Below are positions 43,868-55,905 of a DNA stretch of 64,000 nt, one piece after another; positions within the stretch are counted from its first letter, which is position 1, and the number at the start of each line of letters is the position of its first letter. The notes below the pieces were generated by a model. The model ran no database searches. It had not been told where the DNA came from and saw only the letters and a list, made by a program, of their open reading frames with translations. The stretch lies in assembly GCA_022702545.1 (NCBI GenBank), contig JAHRBC010000005.1, positions 2,852,001 through 2,916,000 of the forward strand. The letters run 5' to 3'. The position numbers and the translations under genes were made by a program. The stretch comes from Phycomyces nitens (Eukaryota; Mucoromycota; Mucoromycetes; Mucorales; Phycomycetaceae).

Positions 43868-45906
43868 TCAGTCTGTGTCTGTGTCTGTAAGGATCTTCAT
43901 CAAGACTTTTTCTCCTTTACGCTTCAAAAGCTCTTCAATCTTCAAGCACCTTTCGTATCTGTCTTGATCAATTTCCACTTTCCGGCGCTTAGACTTGGGA
44001 GTATTGTCTTGCTTGTCATGCTACAAGAGTATGAGGACCTTTTTGTTTTCAGAATCACTTTTACTTACAAATAGGGCGTGCACAAGTGCGTGGATACCAA
44101 CATGATCCGTATCGGTACTGTGATCATTGGGCTCATCTATCGGTTGGTAGTCCCCACTAGTTTGGAACAGCGAGAGACCCTCTAGCCACTGCAAGGACAT
44201 TATTAGTTATCATACCAATGCATTTAAGCCACAAACCTCTTTAGCTTCTTCGGTTGCTTTCTCTGAAGGATCCTGGGACCCATCGAGAGTCTGTGGAGAA
44301 GGCAAAAAGGGCTCTGGGCTAGGAGGAGAAAGAGGCGAGGCTTCCTTTGAATGTGGTTCCGAGCTTGTGGGATGATGAGCATGGCGTAAACTACGGGCAA
44401 AGTTAAATAGGAATTAGTTGTGATGATAGCTATGGATTAAATCATTTTTGTACAGAAATACCTCTTGGCGTACTCCATAAAATCAGTCTGTATTGCCTTT
44501 GCTGGTAGTCTGTACACAACCCCTCCACAAGATGCCAGTTGATCAAGACTCTCTTCATCATCAAGGGTGTCAACCGAGTCTGCCGAATCATCGCTGATAA
44601 TCTCAATGTCTCCGTTATTGCTGATGTGAGGGAATTTACGCTCTAAAATTAGTGGATGTCGTTGTATCCTCCGCTTAGGCTATATTTCGCAGATTAGCAG
44701 GTTTCATCAAGGCAATAGAGCGGTTTACTTGCCAGTACATGTTCAACATGGTTTGGACACATCCACTTTCTGGATGAATTTGGTGGTATACACATTGGAG
44801 GATCAAGACAATCCATGTGCCAATACAGAGTACAATAGTCGCACCCAACAATTGGTGCTGAAACGGCTGTCTTGCGACATCGATAGCACAATATGAACCT
44901 TCCTTCTCTATCCTTGAGCTGTCTGTAGTCTGGTTCTTGTCTTTGCCCATTTCTGAAAGAATTGTTAGCACAAAAGAGCCTTTGAGTGGGGTCCATTACC
45001 TGTATCGAACGGATTTGACAGTGGTGGAATCAATATATTCACCCAGAGAATTTGCACTCACTTTTAGAGTATATAAATAAACCTACACATGCCTAGATAT
45101 CCTTATATTTATATCTACCTCCTGTGAAAAATGTACGAATCTCTTTTGGAAGGCTAAAGGCTTTTGGATTCCTGCCATTGAGATCTTGTAATAGGGCATC
45201 AAATAGTCCGTTCTTGCGTCCCTTTTCCAATTGGTTCGTATGCTGTTTACTCTGGCACTCGTTACAAAACCATTGGCCCTCAATTCGTTCAACTTCCTCC
45301 TCTTCCATTGGTGGCTCCATACACGTGAAATGAAACGCCTTTGGGCAGGCATCACAGCACAAGAATCGACCCAGACCACCACAGGCATCACAATAATCAT
45401 TATTCTGTTCCAAAGGGTGTTTCAAGTTTGATCAGGTTTTATGTGTTTTATAAATGATTATTACCTTTGCATCCTCGATATCCTTTTCCAATTGTGATTT
45501 TCGTCCAGTCTTTCGTCGAGTGGCTCTCTTGGGTGGTCTGTAGAAAAGAGGTGCAAGATTAGCTTAAAGAGCGTATTATTGTGTGTGTATTTTATATCCA
45601 CCAAATACAACGAGTCTTTTGTAACCGTAGCTCCCGATCTTTCTCTTTGCCCACTTCCACCTACACCCATATTCATCTATATACATGGATACATATATAC
45701 ACATATGTATATATATATATATAAATATAAATATCCAGTTATGATCCTTACGCCTCTGTCTCGAGCTTCTTTCGTTTTTTTATAACAGGGCTTTTTGGCG
45801 GCTCTTCTTTTGGCTGAGCAGTCGATTTTTGCCGTGGAGCTACGCCGGCTATCTTGCCGCGATTGGCACTGCGAATCCTCAATGATCCAGAACGAACAGT
45901 CGACAT
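43868..45906 (-). CDS. Tandem PHD-finger protein, Rco1/PHF12-like (Rpd3S-type HDAC complex)
   Basis: Probable chromatin protein. It begins MSTVRSGSLRIRSANRGKIA at 45906 with basic stretches (PKRATRRKTGRKSQLEKDIE). The first PHD finger is NNDYCDACGGLGRFLCCDAC, PKAFHFTCMEPPMEEEEVER, GQWFCNECQSK, with the full Cys4-His-Cys3 set. The second, after a linker that includes NGRNPKAFSLPKEIRTFFTG, is ILCYRCRKTAVSAPIVGCDY, CTLYWHMDCLDPPMCIPP, KWMCPNHVEHV. The pairing CDACGG...CCDACP with a downstream CDYC..WH.DCLDPP is typical of Rco1 and PHF12, subunits that guide Rpd3S to transcribed chromatin. A Ser/Pro/Asp-rich region and a basic C-terminus follow, ending TDTDTD at 43868. Introns are 50-170 nt, and one holds a TATATA run near 45680-45735. 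Confidence 0.82.
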
Positions 45907-46803
45907 AATCTCGTATGCGTTTTGTTTCGTTTTTTGGCTTTTATATATTTATTTTTCGATAAAGGTCTTATCGTAAAAAGGGTCGTTTGTTGTTTGTGGT
46001 CCAGAATTAATAACGTATATATATATATATATATATAGATCTTTCGAGTCAACCGGTCTTTCTTTCGATAATAATAACGAACGTCTGGTCTTGTTGTTCT
46101 GGTCTCTTATTCGGTAGAAAATAAACAAGTCTAGAGGATTCAAATATCAATCTTGTTAAAGAATAATTGTAAATTATCCTTGATCTCTTTGTCTTTATAA
46201 CCATCCAAAAACACAAAGCTTGGATTGATAAAAAAGAAACAAACCTTGCTTTCTTCTTCTTCTTTTTCTTCTTCTTGTCTTAAACTGTTTCTTTTCTCAT
46301 TCACTCACTCTCTCTTCTCTCTCAATTTTCTTTCTTTAAATACCCATATATATCTAGTATCAAGAATGGCTGTGGTTTAGGTTTTGTTGCTGTTGAACAG
46401 TAAAGCCATTCGTATTCTAGTTATTATTACAAGAGTAATTAGGATTATTATTATCATCATAATCTTTATAATCTCTCATTCATTCATCATTGTAATGTTG
46501 TAATGTTGTAATTGTTATTGTTATTATTCTTATTCTTATTATTGCTATTATTCATAATTGTTGTTATTATTACACAATAAGAAGAAGAAAAAAAGAAGGT
46601 CAAGACAATAATACCATACGAAAGTTTCTGATTGTATAATGTAATTAAGAAATCTGATCAATATTTACCTCTTCCTGTTATATTTGTGTGTTTTTATATA
46701 TAAATATATATATATTCCACTAAAGAGATAAGGATATAACAAATATAGAAGACTATATATAAATATATAAATATTTAGTATATATAAGATAGAAATATAT
46801 GCT

Positions 46804-46841
<38 letters not shown>

Positions 46842-49403
46842 GTATGTATGTATGTATGTATGTATGTCTGTATGTATGTGTGTAGAATTGGTGGTTATTT
46901 TTTAAAAATAAAATAAAATAAAAAATAAAAAAGAAGCAAAAGAGGAAGAAGAGAAGAAGAAGCGCAAAAAAGGGTCGACATAATAATGTAATAGAAATAA
47001 TTTTAAAAAAAATATTACATTAATCTTCTGCTTCTAAAATCCATAATTTTTTTTTGTAAGCAACCTTTTGCCCTCACTGTAAACTCCTCACGTGACCGTA
47101 ATTATTTTTTTATATTTCTAAAGTCATATTCGCCAATCAGACAATAATAGATCTAGTTGTAGCGTAACGTTGTACGAGAATAATAGGATTCTTCCAATCA
47201 CACGGTGTATTCAGGTAATCGCAACGTACAAAATATAGATATGTGTCTTTTTGCTTTTATAATGTAAAATACTCTTCAAAATCGAAACATGCATGTTAAT
47301 ATATATTTATACAGATATACATATATGTACATAGATTATCAGTACCAGATACATATTTATCACCCTGATTGATTGATTCTTTTTTTTTTACAATCATAAA
47401 GTTATTCTTCTCCTAATGCCATACAAAATCATTGGAATCACAGCTTATCAAACCCTTGTCAACCGTTCATGGATGTAATACAAACCTTGGGAACAAGTTT
47501 TTATTTTATTCCATTGATTTCAAAGCCTTGTTGATGAGACCAATCTTTGTTTCCAGGACCCGGAATGTCCCTTTTTTATACTTTAATAAATCTTGTGGTT
47601 TTCTATACTCCACATTCATTCAGCAAAGTGTTTCATGTTTAGTGTGTGCACATTGTTTATGCTAGTAGAATATCTCTAGACCAGAGTTCTTGTTGGATCC
47701 CTTTTGGATCTCTTTTGGATCCCTTTTTTACTTGCTAAAATTTCCAGTCGGTTTGCACACCTTTTTTTTTCTTTGTCACAAACCATAAAAGTATTTAATA
47801 ATGACGCTATGTCCTATGCAAGACAATGGTCTAGAGGCTGACCTCATTCTCACTTGGTCAATGGGAAATAATAAATTACTGCCCGACATGAGACTAACCT
47901 TGTTGATTTCTTAAGGACATTGATATTGACTCAGGTATATATATAAGAGACCATAAAGCACCATCACTTTGATCAATAGGCATCTTGTACCATTTCATTG
48001 TCCTGGCTTGATAAACCCAAAACCAGCCTTGTTTCAATTAATCCTTTAATAATCATATTTTGGCTCATCACTTGTAACGTTATGGTTGTTTAACCCAAAC
48101 CTTTTTTTTTTGTCTATTAAACCAAATGGCTTTAGAGGTTGAAATATTATAAAGATCAATTCATTATTAAATAGCAAGTGCAGAAAATTCTTGGTGTCAT
48201 TAGGTACTTTATGTCTCTAATGGACAAGCTGCTAGAAATCCAATGGGGGACAGCTTGCATTATGACTTTAATATTTGGCAAAACCTTGGCTGCAATTGCA
48301 ATATGGAATACTATGCAATCCACTCGAGATATTTTAACCTAAAAATACACTTGATTCCATGGTAAACAAAAATAAAATAAAATAAAACCTGTTTTCTTAT
48401 ATTACTCTTAAAAACAAGCCGCAATTTTCGACTATAGGTCCAACTTGTGATATTCCAAAAAAAAATGATTGCAAGGTTATTGACCAAGGTACCAAATCAC
48501 AAATTATATCTACATTTCTTTATAGTAACCAAGCCAAGAATTCTCTTTTAAACATAACTCGGTCGTAGATTACAATAATTTTTAAAAGACTAAAATGAAT
48601 GAATGCTCAATTGCCAATTGCCTGCAGTTTGTCAGAGACTTTAAAGATTATGTTAAGAATATAAATCCTATTGTGTATATTTGGTAGTCTATTTACGTTC
48701 ATTCCAGAGGTAAATAAAGCCACTGGATTTCCAACCAGAAAATTTGCGAGCACGAGAAGTGGGGAAAAACAAAAGCGAATAGATTATATGGGTATCAGAG
48801 TCTAGATACGCCTTGTTGAATAAAACCATGCCCAGTCTCGAAAACTTTTTAGTAGTGTTTTTTCTTTTTGGTTTTAGGCCATAATAATAATAATAATAAT
48901 AATAATATCGTGGATAGTATGTTTTATTGGAGAAAAGATACAAGAGATTGTATTGAAGAGTTGTGGTCAGAATTCCAAAATATGCTTGTGCAAAGTACTG
49001 CTTTATTATTCTGTATAGACTTGTTTCGCGTAGTGATTAATGTAAAACGAGCACATTCCATGTTATAAATGTATATTATAGTCATGGAAGAGGTTTGTTC
49101 TGCTTCTAAACCTTTCCACAGCCGCAGATATATCATAATAATTGGTTGTAACTTCTTTTTTTAAGAGAACAAGAACAAAACAAAAGAGTCTAGATACTTT
49201 TTGATTCCAAGAGTAAAAAAAAATATAGGCTAAATCATAGGTGGCTGCACACAGTCGAGTGGTCGCGGAGTGTGATAGGCTCTATGATTAAACTACAAAG
49301 GTCGACAGCTCTTTATAATATTGTTTTTAATTTTTGATAGAGAGGGAGGGAGAGAGGGAAATGTACAGTGGGATTGTTTACAATTAATTGGTTGCGAATG
49401 GTT
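45907..49403. other. Long AT-rich stretch without a supported gene
   Basis: 3.5 kb of low-complexity DNA: TA runs near 46017-46037 and 46809-46833, an ATGT run at 46840-46885, CTT/TTCTTC tracts near 46250-46280, ATT/ATC trinucleotide tracts near 46440-46580 and an AATAAT run near 48883-48906. Open frames are short and compositionally poor. The first few hundred bases are the PHD gene promoter region, and the last few hundred the 3' region of the BRCT gene. Confidence 0.55.
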
Positions 49404-50585
49404 TTATAGAGTCTTTTTCGTGAGCAATCTAGGCCGCTTGTTTAAAGATAACCTCGATCCAGACGAGCTTTGGCTGTCAAAGTAGAATGACTGCTCTCCG
49501 TACCAGACAGCAATCGTGGCCTTATTTCCAGAGTCAGTGTCTGATCCAGGTTCAGATGAAATTGCTTGCTCCAATACATCTGACGATGACACCGAGACTG
49601 ACGATAATGTCTTTGCTGTATTGCTTAATACACTATATTGAGGCTTTTTTGTCTTTGAAGATCCTTCAGGTTTTGAAGCCTTGCACGACTCAATCATTCT
49701 CAAGAATCTCTGTCTAGTATCCTGAACTGGCTGCTTCTCCTTGTCCGCTCTAGAACTCACTTGTGAATTTTGGGTTGGTTGCAGAACATCACATTCAACC
49801 ATATCTTGCGGCATTCTTTCGCCAATGATCGATTCAGTATCAGAAAACGGAGCAAATGACTGTTGAGAGGCTAATGAATAGCTCGATTGGCTTTGGTTAT
49901 CAGGCCTAGAAGGAGGTCTAGAAAAGGCACTTTGTGTGTTTGACGTAACACCAAACGGATCCTCTTCCTCATCTGGTCTGCTTATTGTATTGCCAACAAA
50001 TAATCCAGCCGCAGGTGAACTTTGGTCGCAATCGTACGGAAAAAAGTGAGTAGCAAGACGCTGATTCTGGCGGAAACAACTGTGAACCCACATTGGAGAA
50101 ACAAGCCGTGGACCTTTTCTGGGGGCGTTGTTGCCAGTCTGAGGTTTATGAACACCCAACTTGGTCAGAGATGTATGAGTGTCCAGGACAATATGGGTCA
50201 CAGAAGAATTCATGTCTTCAGCAACAGTAGCATCCAACGCGTGGGCCTTTGCTTTTAAAGTGTCAGCATTGGAGATTCGGTCATCGATAAATACAACCAA
50301 TCCTTTCAGAATCGGAGGATGGGGAACGCTAATAGCCTTTTCATCGTCTTTATCGAAAAACACTTTTTCAAGAGGCTTTTTTTTCTTATTGATGGGTAAA
50401 GCTTGCTTTAGAATCGACTTTCGTTTGCCGTTGGAGGGATTATGAGAATGTGTTAGAGTGAATGATTCGGCAGTAATAAATGCCATTTTGCAATCAACCA
50501 AGAAATCAAGAAAGAGCCAATTCCTGGCAAACTCTCTTATTACACTCGGACCGCCAGAAAATGTAAAGAAGAATGACGTGGACAT
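49404..50585 (-). CDS. BRCT-domain protein, single exon
   Basis: 393 residues in one uninterrupted frame. A BRCT domain spans about residues 92-185: ILKGLVVFIDDRIS, TVAEDMNSSVTHIVLDTHTS, GPRLVSPMWVHSCFRQNQRL and THFFPY, containing the conserved Trp (MWVHSC) of the fourth helix. The rest is Ser/Gln/Pro-rich and probably disordered, with many SQ/TQ-like sites (TQNSQ, NQSQSS, YFDSQSSSG) of the kind targeted by DNA-damage kinases. The C-terminus is basic (KRPRLLTKKTL), a possible nuclear signal. BRCT proteins usually act in DNA damage signalling or repair, but the orthologue is not recognised. An internal Met at residue 34 (MAFITAESFTL) is an alternative start, since the first 33 residues look atypical. 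Confidence 0.75.
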   Translation of the reverse strand: MSTSFFFTFSGGPSVIREFARNWLFLDFLVDCKMAFITAESFTLTHSHNPSNGKRKSILKQALPINKKKKPLEKVFFDKDDEKAISVPHPPILKGLVVFIDDRISNADTLKAKAHALDATVAEDMNSSVTHIVLDTHTSLTKLGVHKPQTGNNAPRKGPRLVSPMWVHSCFRQNQRLATHFFPYDCDQSSPAAGLFVGNTISRPDEEEDPFGVTSNTQSAFSRPPSRPDNQSQSSYSLASQQSFAPFSDTESIIGERMPQDMVECDVLQPTQNSQVSSRADKEKQPVQDTRQRFLRMIESCKASKPEGSSKTKKPQYSVLSNTAKTLSSVSVSSSDVLEQAISSEPGSDTDSGNKATIAVWYGEQSFYFDSQSSSGSRLSLNKRPRLLTKKTL

Positions 50586-50739
50586 TCTTTTTTTTTTTTA
50601 GTTATAAAAAAATATTTTCATAGAGAATATCTCAGGTTTCGCATTTTTACAACGTCTGAACTCTAGTCATGTTTTCTTGGGCAAAACTTGCAACACTTGT
50701 TAAAGTGTCAATAATGACATATATTTTAAAAGATCGTGA

Positions 50740-51170
50740 TCTAAGATTTCTGGGTAATATTATGGGTACGGATCCAACCGCGACATTATGCACCATTACA
50801 GATGCAATTCAGAAATGATTACGTGTTGCAATCAAGAGGGATGCAGTTCAAAAGTATCTCAAAAAACTTGGAATAAGATCTTGCGCATGTACCAAAAGAC
50901 CTCTGGTACTAAAAGAGAGAAAGAGAGAAAGAGAGAAAATGCACATCAGAAACCACTTAAAGTTTGCAGATGAAGCTTGTCGTCACAATCAACAATGGAA
51001 TCGAGTGACCTAGATTAATGATGAGTTCAGATTCAAGGTATTGCCAAAGGGTTGAGATGTTCATGTATAGGCCACACTGGGATAAGAGTTCAAGGTGGAA
51101 AGAGTTCAGTGATGGTATGGGGGTGTATTTGGAACGTCTATACTCAACTATAATAGGTTATGGAATAGGG
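50740..51170 (+). pseudogene. Tc1/mariner transposase remnant
   Basis: In several frames the plus strand reads RDAVQKYLKKLGIRSCACTK, RPL, then KFADEACRHNQQWNRVT, INDEFRF and SVMVWGCIWN, matching in order the middle of Tc1-type transposases (HTH end, KFA..H..W..V.W.DE..F, ..GG.SVMVWGC). Stops and shifts interrupt it, and the first catalytic Asp lies in the readable NDEFRF piece. Neither terminal repeat is recognised. Confidence 0.6.
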
Positions 51171-51256
51171 TTGTCATTTTTTTCTCTACTATATCTTTTT
51201 TTCTTTTGCTTATAAACACACCAAACTCTTTTATTTAAGCAAACCATAAACATAAA

Positions 51257-51638
51257 GGGAGATTCTTGATACACTCCCTCAATACACTCCCACCAGGACA
51301 TCAAAAAAGACTAATGTAGATTTTTTTTTGTAAAATGAATTTTAGTACTGTAATTGATATAATATATTTTTTTAACTCTTAAAAAGGACCGAGTAGTCAA
51401 CACTGTTGCATGTCTGAGGGAATGCCTCTCTAATTCGAACATGGTCAAAGTTGAGAGTTGGCTTATCGAATTTCTTCATTAGGCCTGTAGGGGTACGCTG
51501 AAATTCAACGCAGTAAAAGTTTGAAAACGAAAGAAGGAGTGTGATTGGATTGTCTGTAGATGTTAATTCCATGTGGATGAGTGGCCAACACTGCAAAAGA
51601 TAGTCGATTTTTGTCTCTAAAAGAATTCTAAAATTTTA
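51257..51638 (-). mobile_element. Truncated end of a second MULE copy with an OTU gene tail
   Basis: Starts with GGGAGATTCTTGATACACTC, the same terminal sequence that reappears at 51639. Directly inside it the minus strand (51596-51372) encodes PLIHMELTSTDNPITLLLSF and continues to LNFDHVRIREAFPQTCNSVD, the C-terminal end of the OTU-type protein whose other copy is at 61690-61780. This is therefore the right-hand end of a MULE copy, in reverse orientation, cut off at 51638 by the next element. It shows where the OTU gene sits relative to the terminal repeat. Confidence 0.65.
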
Positions 51639-51784
51639 GGGGAATTCTTGATACACTCCCTCAATACACTCCCTCCTACACTCCCACCAAAAGAAAATCA
51701 AAAAAGTGTGACGTAGACTCTTTTGTAAAGAGTGAATTTCAGTGTTTATATTTTCAAACCTTCTTTGAACTTTACCTTGTCAAA

Positions 51785-54700
51785 ATGTTTTCTCAATCTA
51801 ACCGAACTCGCGATAACATGAACACTGAATTCAAGAAAAGCTTTGCCATTGGCAGGCAATTTCAATTGAAAGAAGAGCTTACCAAAACTGTTAAAAGCTT
51901 TGGAAAGAAATACAACGTTGTCTTTTCTATTAAAAGCTCGAGTCTTAAGCAAGGCAAATTTGCTTACATTTGCAAGCATGGAGGATTGAAGCGTGAATTG
52001 GAAAAGAATTCTGCCGGAATCGAGAATCAAGAAGCAATTGAAGGCGCCGAGACCATGAAGAAAGAAGTGAAACGGAGCACCCAAAAGTTTGATTGCCCTG
52101 CTTCTTTCAACTTGTTTGATTTCGCCATAACTAGAAGTAACATGGAGCATAATCACCCCATCTCACAGGACAACACTACTTATGCAGTCAATCGTAAGCA
52201 GCCACCTAAAATCATGGAACGAATCTACACTTTGCTGGCTAGTGGGCATAAAGACCCAGTTACAAGTGTTATGGACGTAAGTGCACATATCAACACTTGG
52301 CAACTATTTCTAAATTATTTTTACCTAGACTTTGAAAGCTTTGAATGTAACGAATATCATCAAAAAGGATATTCATAACATCCAAACTCTTTTTTTGAAG
52401 AATGAGAATGGAAAAGAAATGTTTCTCCTTATATCCTATCTTGAAAACATTGGATATACTGTTCGCATTCAAGTAGAGACGAAAGGAGACATACAAGAAG
52501 TTAAAGGAATTTTCTTTATTCACCATGCAGTGATTCAAGAGGCAAGAATTTGGCCCGAGGCAGTTACAATTGATGCGACCTACAAGACCAATGCCCACAA
52601 GTTGTCTCTTGTAAATGACGTTGGCACAAGTAATGCATCCTCTGATAAAGGAAACAATAAGCTGCAAACTTTTGCAATTGCAGCAGCTTTTGTTAATTCG
52701 GAAACCGAGGCTACATACACCTGGATCCTAGAGGAATTGCGAGAGGCCATTTGGCCTACAAATGAACACCCTTTGCCATCAGTTTTTGTTACTGACAACG
52801 AGCAAGCTTTGCGCAATGCAATTGGTGCTATTTTCCCCAAAAGCCAGCACTTGCTCTGTTCCTGGCATTTGTGGAATACCATGGCAACGAAGCTCCCAAT
52901 TGGAACAATAGATTCAACCGAGTATAATCTTCGTCGTGCTCAAGCTGAATTGGAGTTCAAGGCGATCATGTCTAGCTTTGACGAAGCAAGCTATAAGGAG
53001 GCACTTGGCAGCTTTGAACAGCTGATCACAACCCATGGCTACTTCAAGAACAATGGAAGTTTGGCATTGCGTTACTTGAAGGATGTGTAAGCTATAGTGC
53101 TTTTGTTAAAGTCTTTTACTAATCATAATCTTGTATTAGTTTGCTCCAGGATGATGAGGTCAAACACTGGGTGGGTATGTATGCCAACGATCACCCTCAC
53201 ATGGGAAACCAAACTTCTGGAAGAGCAGAGAGCTTCCATTCAGGTTTGAAAAGAGCTTTGGGTAGCCAGTCTGCATCCAAGCTCACGCTTACTGTTAAGC
53301 AAATGAATGCGTACTATGAGCAAAAGGTAAATGGTTAATCCCAGACAACCCATCATCCATATTTTAACTTTTTTAAAGAGACAAAATCGCTACAGAAAGC
53401 TAAATGTTGAGAGGATCAGCATTGATTCAGTTCTGTTTGACAGAGAAAAAGAGTTTAGATTTAAAAATCTTGCTTTTAAAGTTGTCAGATTTGCAATGGA
53501 CAAGATCAGGACAAACACAATCACCAGCCTGCAATCTGATTTTGTTTCTAGAGGTGCCAATTGCAAGTGCTGGGATCGCATCAGATACAAGCTGCCATGC
53601 CCTTGCATTATTGCTGCTAGTCCTGAGGTTTTGCCTCTTGACATTGTTGATATGCGCTGGCAGTTTGAATGTGACAAAAGTTTATATCTTGAAAGCAATT
53701 ATGCTAAGAATAACCTTTATATGTTCTGACTGATATTTCTTTACATAGACTTTGAAGAGAAAACAGAGAATGTCCCTCTCAGCTGTGTTGTTGAGCCTGA
53801 TCTAGAGAGCAAAGAAAACTTAGGTAAGTGCTGAGAATCTATGGAGGCTTCTAGGGGTGCATTTATACAGGTAAGTATAATATCAGAGTACCGTTAAAAG
53901 AAAATAAAACTCCAATTTATGATAAAGAGGGACCTTGTTTTTTCTTGGAAATAAAACCCAAATAAACCTGACTACCACAACTTTTATAAAACTTGGCTAT
54001 TATATATGCTTTATTAAAGGCTTAATTTTAATGACCCATAAATCATATTACATACTTTATTTGTGCTTCTATGAATGCCTCCCAAGTGCCCATAAAGAAC
54101 TCTTTAAATTAATTGCTTCATGTGCTTATTTCATTTTTACATAAATAATAGAATCTGCAAATAATTTGACTGCCAACTCTGTTTTGGTTTCTGAAGCAAC
54201 TTCTTCTGTTCAGAATGACGATAATGACTATTCTTGTAGTAAGAAAAGAGAATTTTTTATTATATAAATGCTAAACCCTTATGATTATCTGTTTATTTTT
54301 ATTAGGTGAAGATTTTGAGGTGGTTGATGACACTGAAGATTGCGATGATGATGAAACTGATCCCATGAGTGTTTTGTTGAAAAGCAAAAAAGATGCTGAT
54401 CAATTTGATGAAAGTAAGTATACAAAATTATATTGGTCATCTCTTGAAACTCTCGTTCTTGGTCTAATGACTCGTGTTTTTTATATAAAATGCAGATCTG
54501 AAAAAGGTCTGTCCATCCAACAAAGAGGTCTTATTGGCACGTGTAGAGCAACTCCTTCATAGGATATACAATACTGTCACTTTATATAGTACCCAGCAAG
54601 AGATTTCCGATGCAATCAAGGTTTTGGAGAAAACAGAGGCAGCAATCCTAAAGCCAGCTATAAATATGGATCTCTTGATGCCTCCTTCGACCAACACCAA

Positions 54701-54857
54701 CTGCAAAGGTAGAAAGTCAAAGAGAGGGGTTAAGAGTGGAACAGGACGGCTGAGAATCTTCCAAGAGCTATTCGATGAAAGCCAAAAAAAAGAAATCAAA
54801 AAAAAGAAAAAGTCAAAAAAGAAGAAGAGGAGCATAACAAGAAAAAAAGACAGTTAG
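51785..54857 (+). CDS. MULE (Mutator-like, FAR1-type) transposase
   Basis: DDE transposase of the Mutator-like superfamily. Exon 1 (51785-52275) has a FAR1-like N-terminus (KYNVVFSIKSSSLKQGKFAY, ICKHGG, CPASFN). Exon 2 (52331-53085) carries the core: the first Asp in AVTIDATYKTNAHKLS, the second in SVFVTDNEQALRNAIGAIFP, then the CSWHLWNTM motif. The Glu is in the third exon, QTSGRAESFHSGLKRAL. A SWIM-type zinc site follows: CKCWDRIRYKLPCPCIIA. Later exons are Asp/Glu-rich (EDFEVVDDTEDCDDDETD) and end in a Lys-rich run before a stop at 54855-54857. A one-base shift in a poly-A run just before this stop would open a continuation (RQLEIEERHVNLKQKKRKL) towards the OTU region. Introns of about 50 nt keep frame, so the core looks intact. 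Confidence 0.8.
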
Positions 54858-55061
54858 AGATTGAAGAAAGACATGTCAACCTCAAACAGAAAAAAAGAAA
54901 GTTGACATTGCTTGTACGTGCCATTGATGGTAGCTTCTCTTATCCAGACAAAAGCACCATTGAAGCCAAAAAGGATATACCAAGTGTTGCAAGAGATTTA
55001 TCTCATCACGCCTCTGCATATGACAGGTATGTAAAGACTAAAAACAATGCTTATAAACAAC

Positions 55062-55333
55062 TGAAATGGTTATACGCAGTATTACCATTTGGAACAACGA
55101 TTGCCAGGATTACCAAATCCAATATTTCAATTTACACACAATATATATTTTAGTCAACTTTTAACTTTCCTCTTTTCTTCACCCTTCTTAACTTTCATAC
55201 GTATTCTCATCAAATCTTTCATAACCAACGATCTCTATTTCGGTAGGAAATCCATAGTATTTTATCTTTATTTTTATCTAACTGTTTCTTCAGTTGGTTT
55301 TTATTTTTATAATAAACAAAGAGTTACGTATCA
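55062..55333 (+). repeat. Left LTR of the Gypsy element
   Basis: Begins TGAAATGGTTATACGCAG and ends GAGTTACGTATCA. It differs from the right LTR at about two positions, both C here and T there, and both in a CG dinucleotide. Confidence 0.93.
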
Positions 55334-55336
55334 TTT

Positions 55337-55350
55337 TGGTGCCTTCTGCC
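55337..55350 (+). other. tRNA primer-binding site
   Basis: TGGTGCCTTCTGCC, 3 bp after the left LTR. It is complementary to a tRNA 3' end GGCAGAAGGCACCA. The identical site occurs at 62011 in the second element. The tRNA is not identified. Confidence 0.75.
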
Positions 55351-55429
55351 AGAACCGAAATTATTAGCCTGCAAGTCTAAAATCATACCAAAAGGAACAA
55401 TAATTCGTATCGGCTTGATCTTTAACTCC

Positions 55430-55888
55430 ATGGCTTCTATAATGATTAAGTGCCCGGAGTTCAAGAAGGGTAAAGATCCTGAACTGTGGCTCCGTAAATT
55501 TGAACAGAGTGCCAAGTTCAACAAGTGGAACGACTCGGACAAGCTTCAATATGTAGAAAGCTGGCTCCAAGGAAGGGCTTATAACTGGGTAGTCGATCAA
55601 GACTTCAATGACTGGAAAGAATTTAAAGAAAGCTTTATGGACGAGTTTGGCAAGAAACCTAATCTTCTCAAGGTCGTCAGCCGTATTCTTTCTTTTAAAA
55701 TGAAGCGAAAAGAATCACCCCGCAAGTTCATCGAACGTTTCGAGAAATTACGCAAGCAGTATGAGAAGGAACGTCTTCGACTAGTTCGCCGAGCAGAACA
55801 AGACTTGGATTCTGAGGATGAGGAAGAACATCATCAGAAAGCAACAGATAACAAAGTACCCCGGTTGTTCGTGAAACAAGTCAAGTAA
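55430..55888 (+). CDS. Gag, N-terminal part
   Basis: Capsid-like Gag of the Gypsy element: FKKGKDPELWLRKFEQSAKF, NDSDKLQYVESWLQGRAYNW, WKEFKESFMDEFGKK and SPRKFIERFEKLRKQYEKE, the usual retrotransposon Gag fold. The frame stops at 55886-55888. Gag continues one frame over (ISERGFIKKFIGGIKSRSLR) without a gap, so a single-base shift near the CCCC run at 55859-55862 is likely, either an indel or a frameshift site. Confidence 0.8.
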   Translation: MASIMIKCPEFKKGKDPELWLRKFEQSAKFNKWNDSDKLQYVESWLQGRAYNWVVDQDFNDWKEFKESFMDEFGKKPNLLKVVSRILSFKMKRKESPRKFIERFEKLRKQYEKERLRLVRRAEQDLDSEDEEEHHQKATDNKVPRLFVKQVK

Positions 55889-55905
55889 CCCGAAATCCTG
55901 AAGAC

